Shown: in pieces, positions 1-8,185 of the stretch | How the letters are laid out: every line of letters starts with the position of its first letter | How positions within the stretch are numbered: position 1 is the stretch's first letter | Position numbers and translations under genes: made by a program | Source of the DNA: Pseudomonas sp. LB-090624 | GTDB lineage: Bacteria; Pseudomonadota; Gammaproteobacteria; Pseudomonadales; Pseudomonadaceae | Direction: 5' to 3' | DNA length: 64,000 bases | NCBI RefSeq assembly: GCF_003205205.1 | Contig: NZ_QJRL01000016.1 | Coordinates: 50,426 to 114,425 of the forward strand | The notes under the pieces: generated by a model | Seen by the model: only the letters and a program-made list of their open reading frames with translations | What the model was told of the DNA's origin: nothing | The model's database searches: none

Positions 1-118
1 TGCTGCGCTTGTCGAGCCAGTCGAAATCCACACGCTCGCTGCGTACGGCGGTATTGAGGGCTACGGGGATATGCACGAGGCCAAAGCTGATGGCGCCTTT
101 CCAGATTGCACGAGCCAT
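1..118 (-). CDS. ku: DNA end-binding protein Ku, N-terminal part (partial)
   Basis: The reverse strand starts with ATG at 118 and reads MARAIWKGAISFGLVHIPV, followed by a stretch rich in V, R and D. This is the characteristic opening of bacterial Ku. Ku is a homodimer that rings DNA double-strand ends and recruits ligase LigD for non-homologous end joining. Only about 39 codons are inside the window; the rest lies beyond the left edge. No ligD is visible here. The identification rests on the N-terminal signature alone, which is very distinctive. Confidence 0.85.
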   Translation of the reverse strand, partial: MARAIWKGAISFGLVHIPVALNTAVRSERVDFDWLDKRS

Positions 119-211
119 GACGCTGCTCCAGGGTTGCCTGCCGATACCAGAAGTGACTGCGGCAAGCCACGAAGGTTTAGCTGCCCTGCCCTACGGCAAC
201 GCCGCCAGTGA

Positions 212-799
212 TCAAACCTGGCTGAACAGCACCCGCCTGAACGCTTCGGCCGCCAGATGCACCTGCACCGCCCAGTCCCCTGCCGCCTCGCTGCCGGCAT
301 CGTCGGAAATGTATTTCAGGCACACGAACGGAATGCCTTCACCGCGTGCGATCAACGCCAGCACATAGGCTTCCATGTCCACCACGTCATAAGGGGCGTC
401 GCCATGGTTGACCTCGAAGCTGTCGCCGCTGCCGCAGGTCTCCAAGGCCAGGCCAGGAATGGCCGCGCCGTGTTCCAGCACCACCGGAATGTCCGACAGC
501 GGCGTCTCGTAACGGGCAAAGCCCAAAGGCGTCACATCCATGTCGCGCTGCACGAAACGGTTGCAGCACACCACCGAACCCTTACCGTGGCGCTGGCTGC
601 CAGCAGACCCCAAATTGACGATCAGCCTGGGCTTGTGGACCGCGATGGCCTTGGTCAGGGCGATGGCAGCATTGACCTTGCCGATACCGGTGAACACGGT
701 GTTGAGTGCCTGGAAAACATCGCCTGCTTCGGCTTCGAGGGCGAAGACGAACAACGTGTCATCCAGGGAAATGTCGGGGAATTGCTTGATCAGCATCAT
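212..799 (-). CDS. MTA/SAH nucleosidase-like purine nucleosidase
   Basis: A 195-residue protein of the PNP/UDP phosphorylase superfamily. It shows a phosphorylase-type core (GIGKVNAAIA near the N-terminus, then NLGSAGS) and the substrate-binding segment VVDMEAYVLA, followed by SDDAG, whose Asp is the usual catalytic acid. The family cleaves N-glycosidic bonds of purine nucleosides such as methylthioadenosine or S-adenosylhomocysteine. It is shorter than typical MtnN (about 230 residues), so the exact substrate is open. The start was set at the first of two adjacent Met codons (799); an upstream in-frame start at 826 would add nine residues without homology. It follows the ybdK-like gene on the same strand after 56 bp. 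Confidence 0.75.
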   Translation of the reverse strand: MMLIKQFPDISLDDTLFVFALEAEAGDVFQALNTVFTGIGKVNAAIALTKAIAVHKPRLIVNLGSAGSQRHGKGSVVCCNRFVQRDMDVTPLGFARYETPLSDIPVVLEHGAAIPGLALETCGSGDSFEVNHGDAPYDVVDMEAYVLALIARGEGIPFVCLKYISDDAGSEAAGDWAVQVHLAAEAFRRVLFSQV

Positions 800-855
800 G
801 GAGCAGGTGTTTCCGAATGGCTGCAATGGGCGCGGTCATTGTCGGCCAACGCCGC

Positions 856-1962
856 CTAATTGCAAGCCCCGACGGCCACCACGGCGTGCAGTGCCTGCGC
901 CTTGCCCAGCCCGTCAGCGCCGGCCTGTGCCAGGCACTGCAACTGCAGGTCGGCATGAGTGCCATTGCGCAGCAGTTCACGGGCATGCTGGCAGGCGCGC
1001 TCGGCGTCGGCGCTATCGATGGGAACCTGCTCCTGCAACTGGGCCAGCCAGCCCTCGGCTGTGACCGGCTGCTGCTCGTGCGTGCCAATGAACTGCCCAT
1101 GGCGCCCATGACGCATTGCGCGCCAATAATTTTCTTGGGCAACCCAACGCAACTCGCGGTTGCAGTCGGCCGGTTGATGACGGTGGTTGATGCTGTGCTC
1201 CACCAGGTGGCGGAAAAGTGCGGCGATGCATAAGGCATCTTCCAGGTGAGGGCAGCCATCGCAAATGCGCAATTCAACCGTCGGGTAGCGTCGCGAGGGG
1301 CGAATCGCCCACCAGAAATCGCCCTTCTCTGCCATCGAACCTGTGCGTTGCAGCAGTGCGCGGTAACGTTGGTATGCGCCCCAGTCCGGCAGCGCTTCGG
1401 GCAAGCCCATGTGCGGCCACTCCCCGCAAATTACCCGGCGATAGCTCATATAGCCGGTGCTCCGACCCTGCCATAAAGGTGATGAAGTACTCAGCACCAG
1501 CAACAGCGGGAGCCAGCCCAGCAAGCGGTTGATCAGCTGCATGCGGTCGCAGCCGGGCCCTACGCCCACGTGCACATGCAGGCCATTGAGCAAGCTACGC
1601 CGCGCCACGTGGCCGTAGTCATCGAACAACTGCTGGTAGTGGGCCGATGCCGCAGGTAGCTGTCTTAGCCAGTCGGCATTGGGGTGGCTGGCTGCGGCGT
1701 ACAACCCCAAACCCTCCTCGGCCAATGCCGAGCGCAGCGCGCAGCGGCCGTGCTGGAAAAATTCGCGCGCCTCGTGCAGGTTGGCGAACACTGGGGATGC
1801 AACCTCGATCTGGCTACGGAACATTTCCTGGGCAAAATACTGCCCCATCACTTCGCGACAGCGGCCGATCAGCGTTGGCGAGGGCGCGGCCTTTACGCGT
1901 CCGGAGGCCAAGCTGACGAGCAGGTATTCTTCCTCGATACCGAACGTACAGCGCTCAACCAT
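856..1962 (-). CDS. YbdK-type carboxylate-amine ligase (GCS2 family)
   Basis: A 368-residue member of glutamate-cysteine ligase family 2. The N-terminal FGIEEEYLL (residues 7-15) and HVHVGV (129-134) are the family's metal/ATP and substrate signatures, and the C-terminal RICDG segment also fits. YbdK relatives join a carboxylate, usually the gamma-carboxylate of glutamate, to an amine with ATP, but the E. coli enzyme has only weak glutathione-precursor activity and true substrates are mostly unknown. The start is 5 bp after the stop of the methyltransferase gene, so the two are almost certainly co-transcribed with the upstream diiron-protein gene. This context suggests small-molecule biosynthesis rather than glutathione synthesis. 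Confidence 0.85.
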   Translation of the reverse strand: MVERCTFGIEEEYLLVSLASGRVKAAPSPTLIGRCREVMGQYFAQEMFRSQIEVASPVFANLHEAREFFQHGRCALRSALAEEGLGLYAAASHPNADWLRQLPAASAHYQQLFDDYGHVARRSLLNGLHVHVGVGPGCDRMQLINRLLGWLPLLLVLSTSSPLWQGRSTGYMSYRRVICGEWPHMGLPEALPDWGAYQRYRALLQRTGSMAEKGDFWWAIRPSRRYPTVELRICDGCPHLEDALCIAALFRHLVEHSINHRHQPADCNRELRWVAQENYWRAMRHGRHGQFIGTHEQQPVTAEGWLAQLQEQVPIDSADAERACQHARELLRNGTHADLQLQCLAQAGADGLGKAQALHAVVAVGACN

Positions 1963-1967
1963 GGTGC

Positions 1968-2921
1968 TCAGCCGATACGGGTAACGGTGAGCGCAACGGC
2001 AGCGATGCGTTCGACCTGCTCATAGCCGCGCTCGGCCAGTTGCTCGCCGAACACGTCCGGGTCGACTTCGCGATACACCCACGACCAATCAGGCCCGGCC
2101 AGGCGCAGGCGGATGGCTTCAAGCAAGGCGTCACGCCCATCGACCACCGCCACGCCGGTATACAACAGCAACGACCCGCCTGGGCTGAGCCGTTCACGTG
2201 CTTGTTCGACGATACGCAGGGACAGGTCGGCCCCCAGGGGGCCCCCACCATGCCGGTAGGTCCGCTCGCCAGCATCGAGCATGTAGGGTGGGTTGGCGAC
2301 GATCAGGTCGAACGTGCCAGTAACGCCGTCGAGCAAGTTACTGGGCTCCACGGACACATTGCTCACGCCCGCTAATGCTGCGTTTATGGCGGTATAGCGC
2401 AGCGCCAACGGGTTGATGTCCGCGGCACTGACTTGGGCATGTTGCGCGGCCCGGGCAATCAGCAAGGCGCCGATACCCGTACCACAGCCAATATCGACCG
2501 CATGCTCCACGCGCCTGGGGCTGGTTTGCATATGCGCGTGAATGACTTGGGCAAAGCGGTAGCTGTCCGGGCCAAAAAACACCGCGTCTGTGGCGTCAGT
2601 CGGATAGGCTGAATGCACGAGCAACAAATCATCCAGCGTGGACCAGCGCACTGTGCTTCGCAACAGTTCGCCCTGCGCGGCAAGCACCCCGGCACGCTGT
2701 AACTGGCCCAGTTCATCGCTGGAGACAAGCCCGGGAGCGAACGGTCGGCTCCAGCCGAATACATCGCGCAGCGTATGCGCATGCTGGCCTGCATGGCGGG
2801 CAATGACGCGGGCATGGGTGGCAGGTGTCACACAGGTAAACCGATAACCATCGGCGCGCAGCCGCTTGCCCAGTTGCAGTAGTGCCTGGTCGGTCGCGAG
2901 TTGCTGCGGGTCAAGCATCAT
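1968..2921 (-). CDS. Class I SAM-dependent methyltransferase, HemK/PrmC-like
   Basis: A 317-residue protein with the SAM-binding motif I DIGCGTG at residues 143-149, an acidic motif II (SAADINPLA) and the catalytic NPPY at 210-213. NPPY is typical of enzymes that methylate planar nitrogen, such as glutamine amides or bases. The N-terminal 140 residues are an unassigned extension. The start codon overlaps the stop of the upstream diiron-protein gene by one base (TGATG), a translational-coupling arrangement; a second ATG follows immediately. True PrmC would sit beside prfA, which is not the case here, so a small-molecule or dedicated protein substrate is more likely. Confidence 0.82.
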   Translation of the reverse strand: MMLDPQQLATDQALLQLGKRLRADGYRFTCVTPATHARVIARHAGQHAHTLRDVFGWSRPFAPGLVSSDELGQLQRAGVLAAQGELLRSTVRWSTLDDLLLVHSAYPTDATDAVFFGPDSYRFAQVIHAHMQTSPRRVEHAVDIGCGTGIGALLIARAAQHAQVSAADINPLALRYTAINAALAGVSNVSVEPSNLLDGVTGTFDLIVANPPYMLDAGERTYRHGGGPLGADLSLRIVEQARERLSPGGSLLLYTGVAVVDGRDALLEAIRLRLAGPDWSWVYREVDPDVFGEQLAERGYEQVERIAAVALTVTRIG

Positions 2922-4252
2922 CAGCGAGCGCCCTCCTGAATCATACCTGTGGCACGCAGATAGGCGCGGGTAGCACGCAGACCTTCAGGCGCCGCGTGCC
3001 GATTACCGGACATCCTCTCGATCAGGTTATCGATATCAGGCTCGGCGTTTTCGTCAGACAGCTCGCCAGGCGTTAGCGCGACTTCCCAGCTGCCGGGCGG
3101 TACGCGCCTGATGCGCGACTGCCAGCCTGCCGCAATCCAGTCGTGCCACAGCTGTTTTTCATAGGGGGTAAACACCCCGTACATGGGTGCGGTGGGGCCT
3201 TCCACAAGCTTCCACCAACGGCTCTGGGCCGGGTCTTCACCGCGGCGAATCCAGCCTTGTGCCTGCAATGCTTGCAGAAACCGTGGCATGGCGCCAGGTT
3301 CGGCCAACCACTGGTTGATCGTGCGCCCCTGCAGCCGGCAGCGGTCAGAGTGCATGAACTGGCCAAATGGGCGCTTGTTCTCCAAGGCCTGGATCAACGC
3401 CGCCTCAAGATCGAAGCGGCTGATCAGGTGCGGTGTGTCGATGCCCAGATCATTCAAGCGATACCCCAGCCGCACGCGCTGATAAAAGCCGCGAGGGTCG
3501 TCGGCCGGGCAGAGCTGGCGCAGGGCCTGGATCGAGAGGTAGGCGTGGCCGCTGGCGGCGTTGTCGATGGTGGCGTGCAATTGAAAATACTGGCCATCGA
3601 TACCCAGTTCGGCGAGCTCGTAGGTAGTAATCAGTAAATGCAGTGGCGGCTGCTCGTAGCCGAGGTTGTAGCCGATCACCTCTGGCAGGAACTGGTCACC
3701 GTAGAGCCCAAGTGCAAGTTGTACCGAACCTTGTAGATAGCGGTCGTCTTCGAGCTGCAACTGCTCCAGGCAGCCCAGCCGGCTCATCAGGCGTTGGTAG
3801 ATCAGCACATGGTTGCAGCGTGGGTCGCCACTGCCAAGTTCTTCGAGATAAGTGCGAATCAGGCCGTGGTAGCGTGGGTCATGCCAATGGCGCAGTGCAC
3901 TATGTAGCCATGCACCATCCACTGCCTTGGTCGGCGCTACTTGCTGCAAAAACCACAACGCCTGGGCGCGCGTTGCAAAATACCGGCGTGGCTCGCCTTG
4001 GTGGCGTTGCTCGAGGTAGGCAGCATAAGCTTGCGCTACGTCTGCGGCATGACAGGCGCTCCAGCCTTCAAGATGCGCTGGGTTGGCAGGCAGGTCATCC
4101 GGCAGGTGCCTGGCCTGCTCCAGCTGTGCGTTCAACCACTCGACGCTGCCCCTGTCACTGCCTTCAAGCAAAGCGTCATAGCGCTGCTGCAGGCTTGGCC
4201 CGTTTGGCGTGGCCGATACCATCGCAGCAGTCTTGCGGGTCATGACCGTCAT
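2921..4252 (-). CDS. Iron-containing redox enzyme, haem-oxygenase-like diiron oxidase family
   Basis: A 443-residue protein. Residues about 100-245 form a haem-oxygenase-like diiron oxidase (HDO) domain with all the expected ligand positions: Glu in YLEELGSGD (137/138), His148, Glu191, then the terminal cluster YFQLHATIDNAASGH giving His226, Asp230 and His236. Characterised relatives such as UndA and BesC use iron and O2 to break C-C bonds or desaturate small substrates. About 200 further residues at the C-terminus have no function I recognise. ATG at 4252 was preferred over GTG at 4270 because GAGGA lies 7 bp ahead of it. It heads a tight operon with a methyltransferase and a YbdK-like ligase. 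Confidence 0.8.
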   Translation of the reverse strand: MTVMTRKTAAMVSATPNGPSLQQRYDALLEGSDRGSVEWLNAQLEQARHLPDDLPANPAHLEGWSACHAADVAQAYAAYLEQRHQGEPRRYFATRAQALWFLQQVAPTKAVDGAWLHSALRHWHDPRYHGLIRTYLEELGSGDPRCNHVLIYQRLMSRLGCLEQLQLEDDRYLQGSVQLALGLYGDQFLPEVIGYNLGYEQPPLHLLITTYELAELGIDGQYFQLHATIDNAASGHAYLSIQALRQLCPADDPRGFYQRVRLGYRLNDLGIDTPHLISRFDLEAALIQALENKRPFGQFMHSDRCRLQGRTINQWLAEPGAMPRFLQALQAQGWIRRGEDPAQSRWWKLVEGPTAPMYGVFTPYEKQLWHDWIAAGWQSRIRRVPPGSWEVALTPGELSDENAEPDIDNLIERMSGNRHAAPEGLRATRAYLRATGMIQEGAR

Positions 4253-4272
4253 GCCGAGTTCCTCATGCACGT

Positions 4273-4470
4273 TTACTGGCTGGGTTTCTGCCCTGGCATC
4301 GGTTCAGGATCGGGTGCGGGTTGAGGGGCGGGCTTGTCGTCGGGTTGCTGCATCTGCAGGGACGGCTTGCTGGGGTCGGCATCCTTGGCCGGGTGGTCGT
4401 TATCGCGGTCAAAACAGCCGCCTAGCAAGGTAAGGGCGCCCATCAGGGCTAGCAGGGGTGTCAATCGCAT
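4273..4470 (-). CDS. Small proline/aspartate-rich lipoprotein, function unknown
   Basis: A 65-residue product that starts MRLTPLLALMGALTLLGGC, a lipoprotein signal peptide with the lipobox LGGC (Cys19). The mature part is low complexity and rich in D, P, Q and K, with PAPDPEPMPG near the end. It should be lipid-anchored in the cell envelope. The gene ends 20 bp before the diiron-protein start and lies 57 bp after the KGG-protein gene, so all may be transcribed together. No function can be assigned. Confidence 0.7.
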   Translation of the reverse strand: MRLTPLLALMGALTLLGGCFDRDNDHPAKDADPSKPSLQMQQPDDKPAPQPAPDPEPMPGQKPSQ

Positions 4471-4527
4471 ACTGTCCTCCAGCGCGGAAAATTGCAGTGC
4501 CGGTTCCCCGGCACTGCATGGCCTCAC

Positions 4528-4704
4528 TTACGAGCGGCCGCCTTTGCGGCTTGATTCACTGCTCTGGCTGCCACCGGAGTGCTGGCCGCCTTTACGGCCT
4601 GCCTCGGAGGCTTTTTCGCGGTCATTGGCAAAGTTGCCTGGGTTTTTGGTACCGCCCTGGCTGCCTTGTTGATTGCCGGTACGGCTGTTCTCTTTGTTGG
4701 CCAT
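4528..4704 (-). CDS. KGG-motif general stress protein (YciG family)
   Basis: A 58-residue, very hydrophilic protein that starts MANKENSRTGNQQGSQGG. It contains a complete KGG repeat (EKASEAGRKGGQHSGG) and a second partial one at the C-terminus (SSRKGGRS). Proteins of this family (YciG, GsiB-like) are hydrophilin-type stress proteins that are often under RpoS control. The ATG at 4704 matches the conserved MANK start; longer in-frame extensions upstream have no family similarity. Confidence 0.85.
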   Translation of the reverse strand: MANKENSRTGNQQGSQGGTKNPGNFANDREKASEAGRKGGQHSGGSQSSESSRKGGRS

Positions 4705-4851
4705 GGTCGCAAACCTCATATGACTTCGGAGTGCACGGCTTGACTGCCGTACACTTGTTCGGAGTTCGCACATATGGCGGGATTCGTTTTATTGCGAAGG
4801 GTTCGGACCGGTGGCATTAAATAAGCGGCCACGCCATATTTGGTGCGCTGT

Positions 4852-6135
4852 TCAGTCGCGCGACTGGCTGTCAAGGCGCGCCTGACGGCGGCCAAGCCAG
4901 CCGCCGGTAGCGGCCCAGCCCAGGGCCAGAAACGCACCGATGAACATTGCCAACTGGGGGTGATCGCCCAGCACGTCCAGGGCACGCTTGACCCAGCCGC
5001 TGAGGGCATCTGCGCCCCGATAGACCACGGTGTCGATGAAGTTCTTGGCTTTGTACTTGTCCTCGGCTGGCAGCACGGTGAACAGCATCTCCCGCCCCGG
5101 CCGCACCAGCGCGTATTCCCCGGCCCGGCGTACCACCATCACCACCACGAACACGGCAAACACCGGGGCCAGTGCCAGCCACAGGAAGCCCGCGGCCATC
5201 ACCAGTGGTACCGCGACCAGCAAAACCCCTACCCCCAACCGCCGGGCCAGGCGCCCGGTAAGAAACACCTGGGTCAGGATGGCCAGGGCCTGTACAACGC
5301 TGTCGATCAGGCCAAAAACCTGGGTTTGCCGGGTGCGGTCGGTGAAGGTTTCGCTGACGATGCGCGCCTGCTCGAAATACAGGAAAGTGCTGACGCTGGC
5401 CAGCAGCACCACGAACAGACCAATGCCCAGTAGATAAGGGGAACGCGCTACCGCGGTTGCCCCGGCGAAGGGGTTGCCGCCCAAGGGCCGCGAGTCGGGG
5501 CGCAGGGCTTGCTCGGACAATGGTTGGCGCGCACGCCAGCGTTGCAGGAACAGCGCCGCGCCGATACTGCCAAGCAGAAAGGCCGCCGCCAGGAGCAGCA
5601 GCCCGGCATGGCCCAACGGCGCCACCAGCAGGGTGCCAAGAATGGGGCCGCTGAGCCCGCCCAGACTTGCCCCGGCCGCCAGCAAGCCGAACAGCCGCTT
5701 GCCTTGGGCCGTGGAAAACAGGTCGGCCAGCACGCTCCAGGCCAGCGAGATGGTCAGCAGATTGAACACCGACAGCCATATGTAGAATGCCCGGGCGGTC
5801 CACAGGTCATCCGCCTCGCGGGAAAACAGCCCGGCGAACAACAGCAGGTTGCTGGCGAAAAAACCATAGGTCCACGGCAGGATATACCGGCGTTGTACCC
5901 GCGACGCCAGCCAGCCGAACAGCGGCAAGCACGCCAGGGTGGCGATGAAGGTACCGCTGAACAGCCATTGCAGGTTCTCCACGCCACCGGCAACGCCCAT
6001 GGTCTCGCGCACCGGGCGCAACATGAAGTAGCCGGTGAACAACAGGTAGAACAGCAGCAAGCCGGCGACTACCGCCGCACCCTCGCCGGGCTGAATGTTC
6101 AGCCCTTGCTCAAGGCGCCGCCGCCAGGCTGTCAT
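4852..6135 (-). CDS. MFS-type NTP/NDP exchange transporter-like membrane protein
   Basis: A 427-residue inner-membrane protein with about 12 hydrophobic segments and MFS-like basic loops (SRVQRRYILPW, RRAGEYALVRPGREMLF). The segment LRPVRETMGVAGG after the first membrane span and the overall pattern resemble proteins annotated as NTP/NDP exchange transporters or MFS relatives in pseudomonads. Transport substrate is unknown; nucleotide exchange in a free-living bacterium is doubtful. The gene starts 4 bp before the end of the aldo/keto reductase gene, which suggests one transcript. Confidence 0.65.
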   Translation of the reverse strand: MTAWRRRLEQGLNIQPGEGAAVVAGLLLFYLLFTGYFMLRPVRETMGVAGGVENLQWLFSGTFIATLACLPLFGWLASRVQRRYILPWTYGFFASNLLLFAGLFSREADDLWTARAFYIWLSVFNLLTISLAWSVLADLFSTAQGKRLFGLLAAGASLGGLSGPILGTLLVAPLGHAGLLLLAAAFLLGSIGAALFLQRWRARQPLSEQALRPDSRPLGGNPFAGATAVARSPYLLGIGLFVVLLASVSTFLYFEQARIVSETFTDRTRQTQVFGLIDSVVQALAILTQVFLTGRLARRLGVGVLLVAVPLVMAAGFLWLALAPVFAVFVVVMVVRRAGEYALVRPGREMLFTVLPAEDKYKAKNFIDTVVYRGADALSGWVKRALDVLGDHPQLAMFIGAFLALGWAATGGWLGRRQARLDSQSRD

Positions 6136-6139
6136 CGAG

Positions 6140-7048
6140 TCACGCGAACTGCTTGATCAGCGCCTGCTGCTGCGCCTGGGTGAGCATCGGCCCTTGCCCG
6201 GCCTTGAGCTGGTCAAGCTGGCGGTCGGGCCGGCCGGTGGCAGGGATGACCGTGGTTACTGCAGGGTGGCTGATGGCGAACTTGAGAAACAGTTGCGCCC
6301 AGCTGCCGATGCCCATTTCGGCGGCCCAGCCGGGCAACGCCTGGTCCTTGACCCGAGCGAACAAGCGGCCGTCGTCGAAAGCGCGGTTGATCAGGACCGC
6401 GACGCCCTTGTCCTGGCACAGCGGCAGCAGTTCGCGGGCCGCGTCGGGCGCATTGACCGAATAATTGATCTGGATGAAGTCGAGCGGCTCGTCACGCACG
6501 ATACGGGCGACTTGGTCATGGCCACTGTTCAGGTAGTGGGTGATCCCGACATAACGGGTCTTGCCCTGCTGCTTCAGCTCGCGGGCATAGGGCAGCTGGG
6601 TCTGCCAGTCGCGCAGGTTGTGGATTTGCAGCAGGTCGACCTTGTCGGTACGCAGGCGCCTGAGGCTGTCGGCCCACTGCGCCCGGGCGTCGGCCGGGCT
6701 GTCAGCAGCGATTTTGGTGGCAATGAAGCACTGCTGGTGCCAGCCACCCTCCTCCAGCAACTGGCCCAGAATACTGTCGGCGCCACCGTAGTTCGGCGAG
6801 GTATCGATCACCCGGCCCCCGCCTTCGAAAAACGCCTTGAGCACCGCTTTCAATTGCTGGTATGCGGCCGAACCGGCGGGTACCTCGAAGCTACCGGAGG
6901 TACCAGCGCCAATCACCGGCAAAGCTTCACCCGTGGACGGCACCTTGCGGGTCAGCAACGCCGCCGGTGTGGCGGCGTGCAGCCAAGGGGTCGCAGCCAG
7001 CAGGCCCAAGGTGGCACCGGCGCGTAGGACATCACGACGTGCGTACAT
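6140..7048 (-). CDS. Aldo/keto reductase with Tat-type signal peptide
   Basis: A 302-residue protein. The N-terminus MYARRDVLRAGATLGLLAATP is a twin-arginine signal (RRDVLRAG plus a hydrophobic stretch ending WLHAA), so the enzyme is probably exported folded with its cofactor. The body has the aldo/keto reductase (beta/alpha)8 features: VIDTSPNYGGAD near the catalytic Asp/Tyr, FIATKI with the catalytic Lys, and YVGITHY. A periplasmic NADPH-dependent AKR is unusual, because nicotinamide cofactors must be co-exported or retained. It lies 4 bp upstream of the transporter gene. Confidence 0.8.
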   Translation of the reverse strand: MYARRDVLRAGATLGLLAATPWLHAATPAALLTRKVPSTGEALPVIGAGTSGSFEVPAGSAAYQQLKAVLKAFFEGGGRVIDTSPNYGGADSILGQLLEEGGWHQQCFIATKIAADSPADARAQWADSLRRLRTDKVDLLQIHNLRDWQTQLPYARELKQQGKTRYVGITHYLNSGHDQVARIVRDEPLDFIQINYSVNAPDAARELLPLCQDKGVAVLINRAFDDGRLFARVKDQALPGWAAEMGIGSWAQLFLKFAISHPAVTTVIPATGRPDRQLDQLKAGQGPMLTQAQQQALIKQFA

Positions 7049-7137
7049 GGAAAAGCTCCCGTCATGAATCGGAAACTTTCAAGGCTAGCCGCTCTATTCC
7101 GCGCCGCTGTGGGTTTATGTATCTGAATGTTTATTGA

Positions 7138-8001
7138 TCAGGCCTGAAGCAGCTGGCTCAGGTCGACAGCTGCCTCGCCCATGGGTGGGCACCAGTAATA
7201 GCCACCGGTCAATGGACGGCTGAAGCGGTAGAGGCCATCGATGATGCCGTCCTCCAGGCCGCTCATGCGCCGCAGTTGCACTTCGAACGCATCGAAGCTG
7301 TGGCCCAAGGCCACGAACGCCAGGCCGGCGCCGCGCTGGTCGGCCCAGGACACCGAGCGCCGGACCATGAACGCCTCGGGTTCGAAGCTTTCCTGCGCAG
7401 TGCGCTTGACGTGGGCGGACTCTGGGGCGTCTTCGAGTTCTTCGTTGTCGCTCAGGCGGCGGCCGATGATGTTGTCCTGGTCAGCCTGGGGCAGCGACTT
7501 GAAGTACTCCAGGTCGTGTTTCCACAGTTGGAATGCGGCGAAGCTGGAGCCATCGGCGGCAATGGCCGCCTGCTCGGCGTCTTCATCCACCGGGTTTTCG
7601 GTACCGTCTTCATACCCAGTCAAGTCACGGCCGCCACGGTGGAGAAAGCCCTCGACGCTATCGGCCAGGCGCAGGGCTGGTGCCAGCGTGTGCTCCAGTG
7701 CCTGGGCGCGCAACAGCAGGTCGCCCCGCTCGTTACCGCGCAGCCACAGCCACAAGGCGTGTTGCGTGCTTGGGTTCTCCACTGCGGCATCCAGCAGCGG
7801 GAAAACCCGCAAGCCCGGTACATCACGGCCCAAGGCCCTGGCCAGCGGCGCACCGATGCCGAGGATCAGCTGTAGGCCATCTACCTGCGGCAGCAAGGCA
7901 TCCAGGGCAGCAGGCAACGCTTCGGGCGACTGCAGGGAGAAGAACAGATGGCGGGCGTGGGCCGGCACCGGTTTGGCAAGCAGACCTTGCTGGAACGGCA
8001 T
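7138..8001 (-). CDS. DyP-type haem peroxidase
   Basis: A 287-residue dye-decolourising peroxidase. It has the hallmark GXXDG motif as GYEDGTENP (129-133) with the distal catalytic Asp, and a proximal haem-ligand His in ESAHVKRT (about 197), followed by RRSVSWAD. The family oxidises dyes, phenols or lignin-type compounds with H2O2. There is no signal peptide, so it is cytosolic or loaded into an encapsulin; no encapsulin gene is adjacent. It is transcribed divergently from the symporter gene, and the space between contains a perfect inverted repeat. Confidence 0.88.
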   Translation of the reverse strand: MPFQQGLLAKPVPAHARHLFFSLQSPEALPAALDALLPQVDGLQLILGIGAPLARALGRDVPGLRVFPLLDAAVENPSTQHALWLWLRGNERGDLLLRAQALEHTLAPALRLADSVEGFLHRGGRDLTGYEDGTENPVDEDAEQAAIAADGSSFAAFQLWKHDLEYFKSLPQADQDNIIGRRLSDNEELEDAPESAHVKRTAQESFEPEAFMVRRSVSWADQRGAGLAFVALGHSFDAFEVQLRRMSGLEDGIIDGLYRFSRPLTGGYYWCPPMGEAAVDLSQLLQA

Positions 8002-8088
8002 GACAGGCTAATCCTTGGTAAAAACGCGAATGCTACTGTGCCAGCAGGCCTGCCGCAACGCGGCGTACGACCTCAGCGGCCGCTGTGG

Positions 8089-8109
8089 TTGGTAACAACT
8101 GGTTACCAA
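8089..8109. promoter_or_regulatory. Perfect inverted repeat in the DyP/symporter divergent region
   Basis: TTGGTAAC, a 5-bp spacer, then GTTACCAA: 8-bp perfect arms, the size of an operator for a dimeric regulator. It lies midway between two divergent genes, 88 bp from the DyP start and 77 bp from the symporter start. No T-run follows, so a terminator is unlikely. The regulator is unknown. Confidence 0.4.
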
Positions 8110-8185
8110 GAGCTGGCCATTTGCAATTAGCGGTGAGTCAGCGCCAACCTACACTGCTCGGGATACTTCGTCCGGGAGTCCGCTC

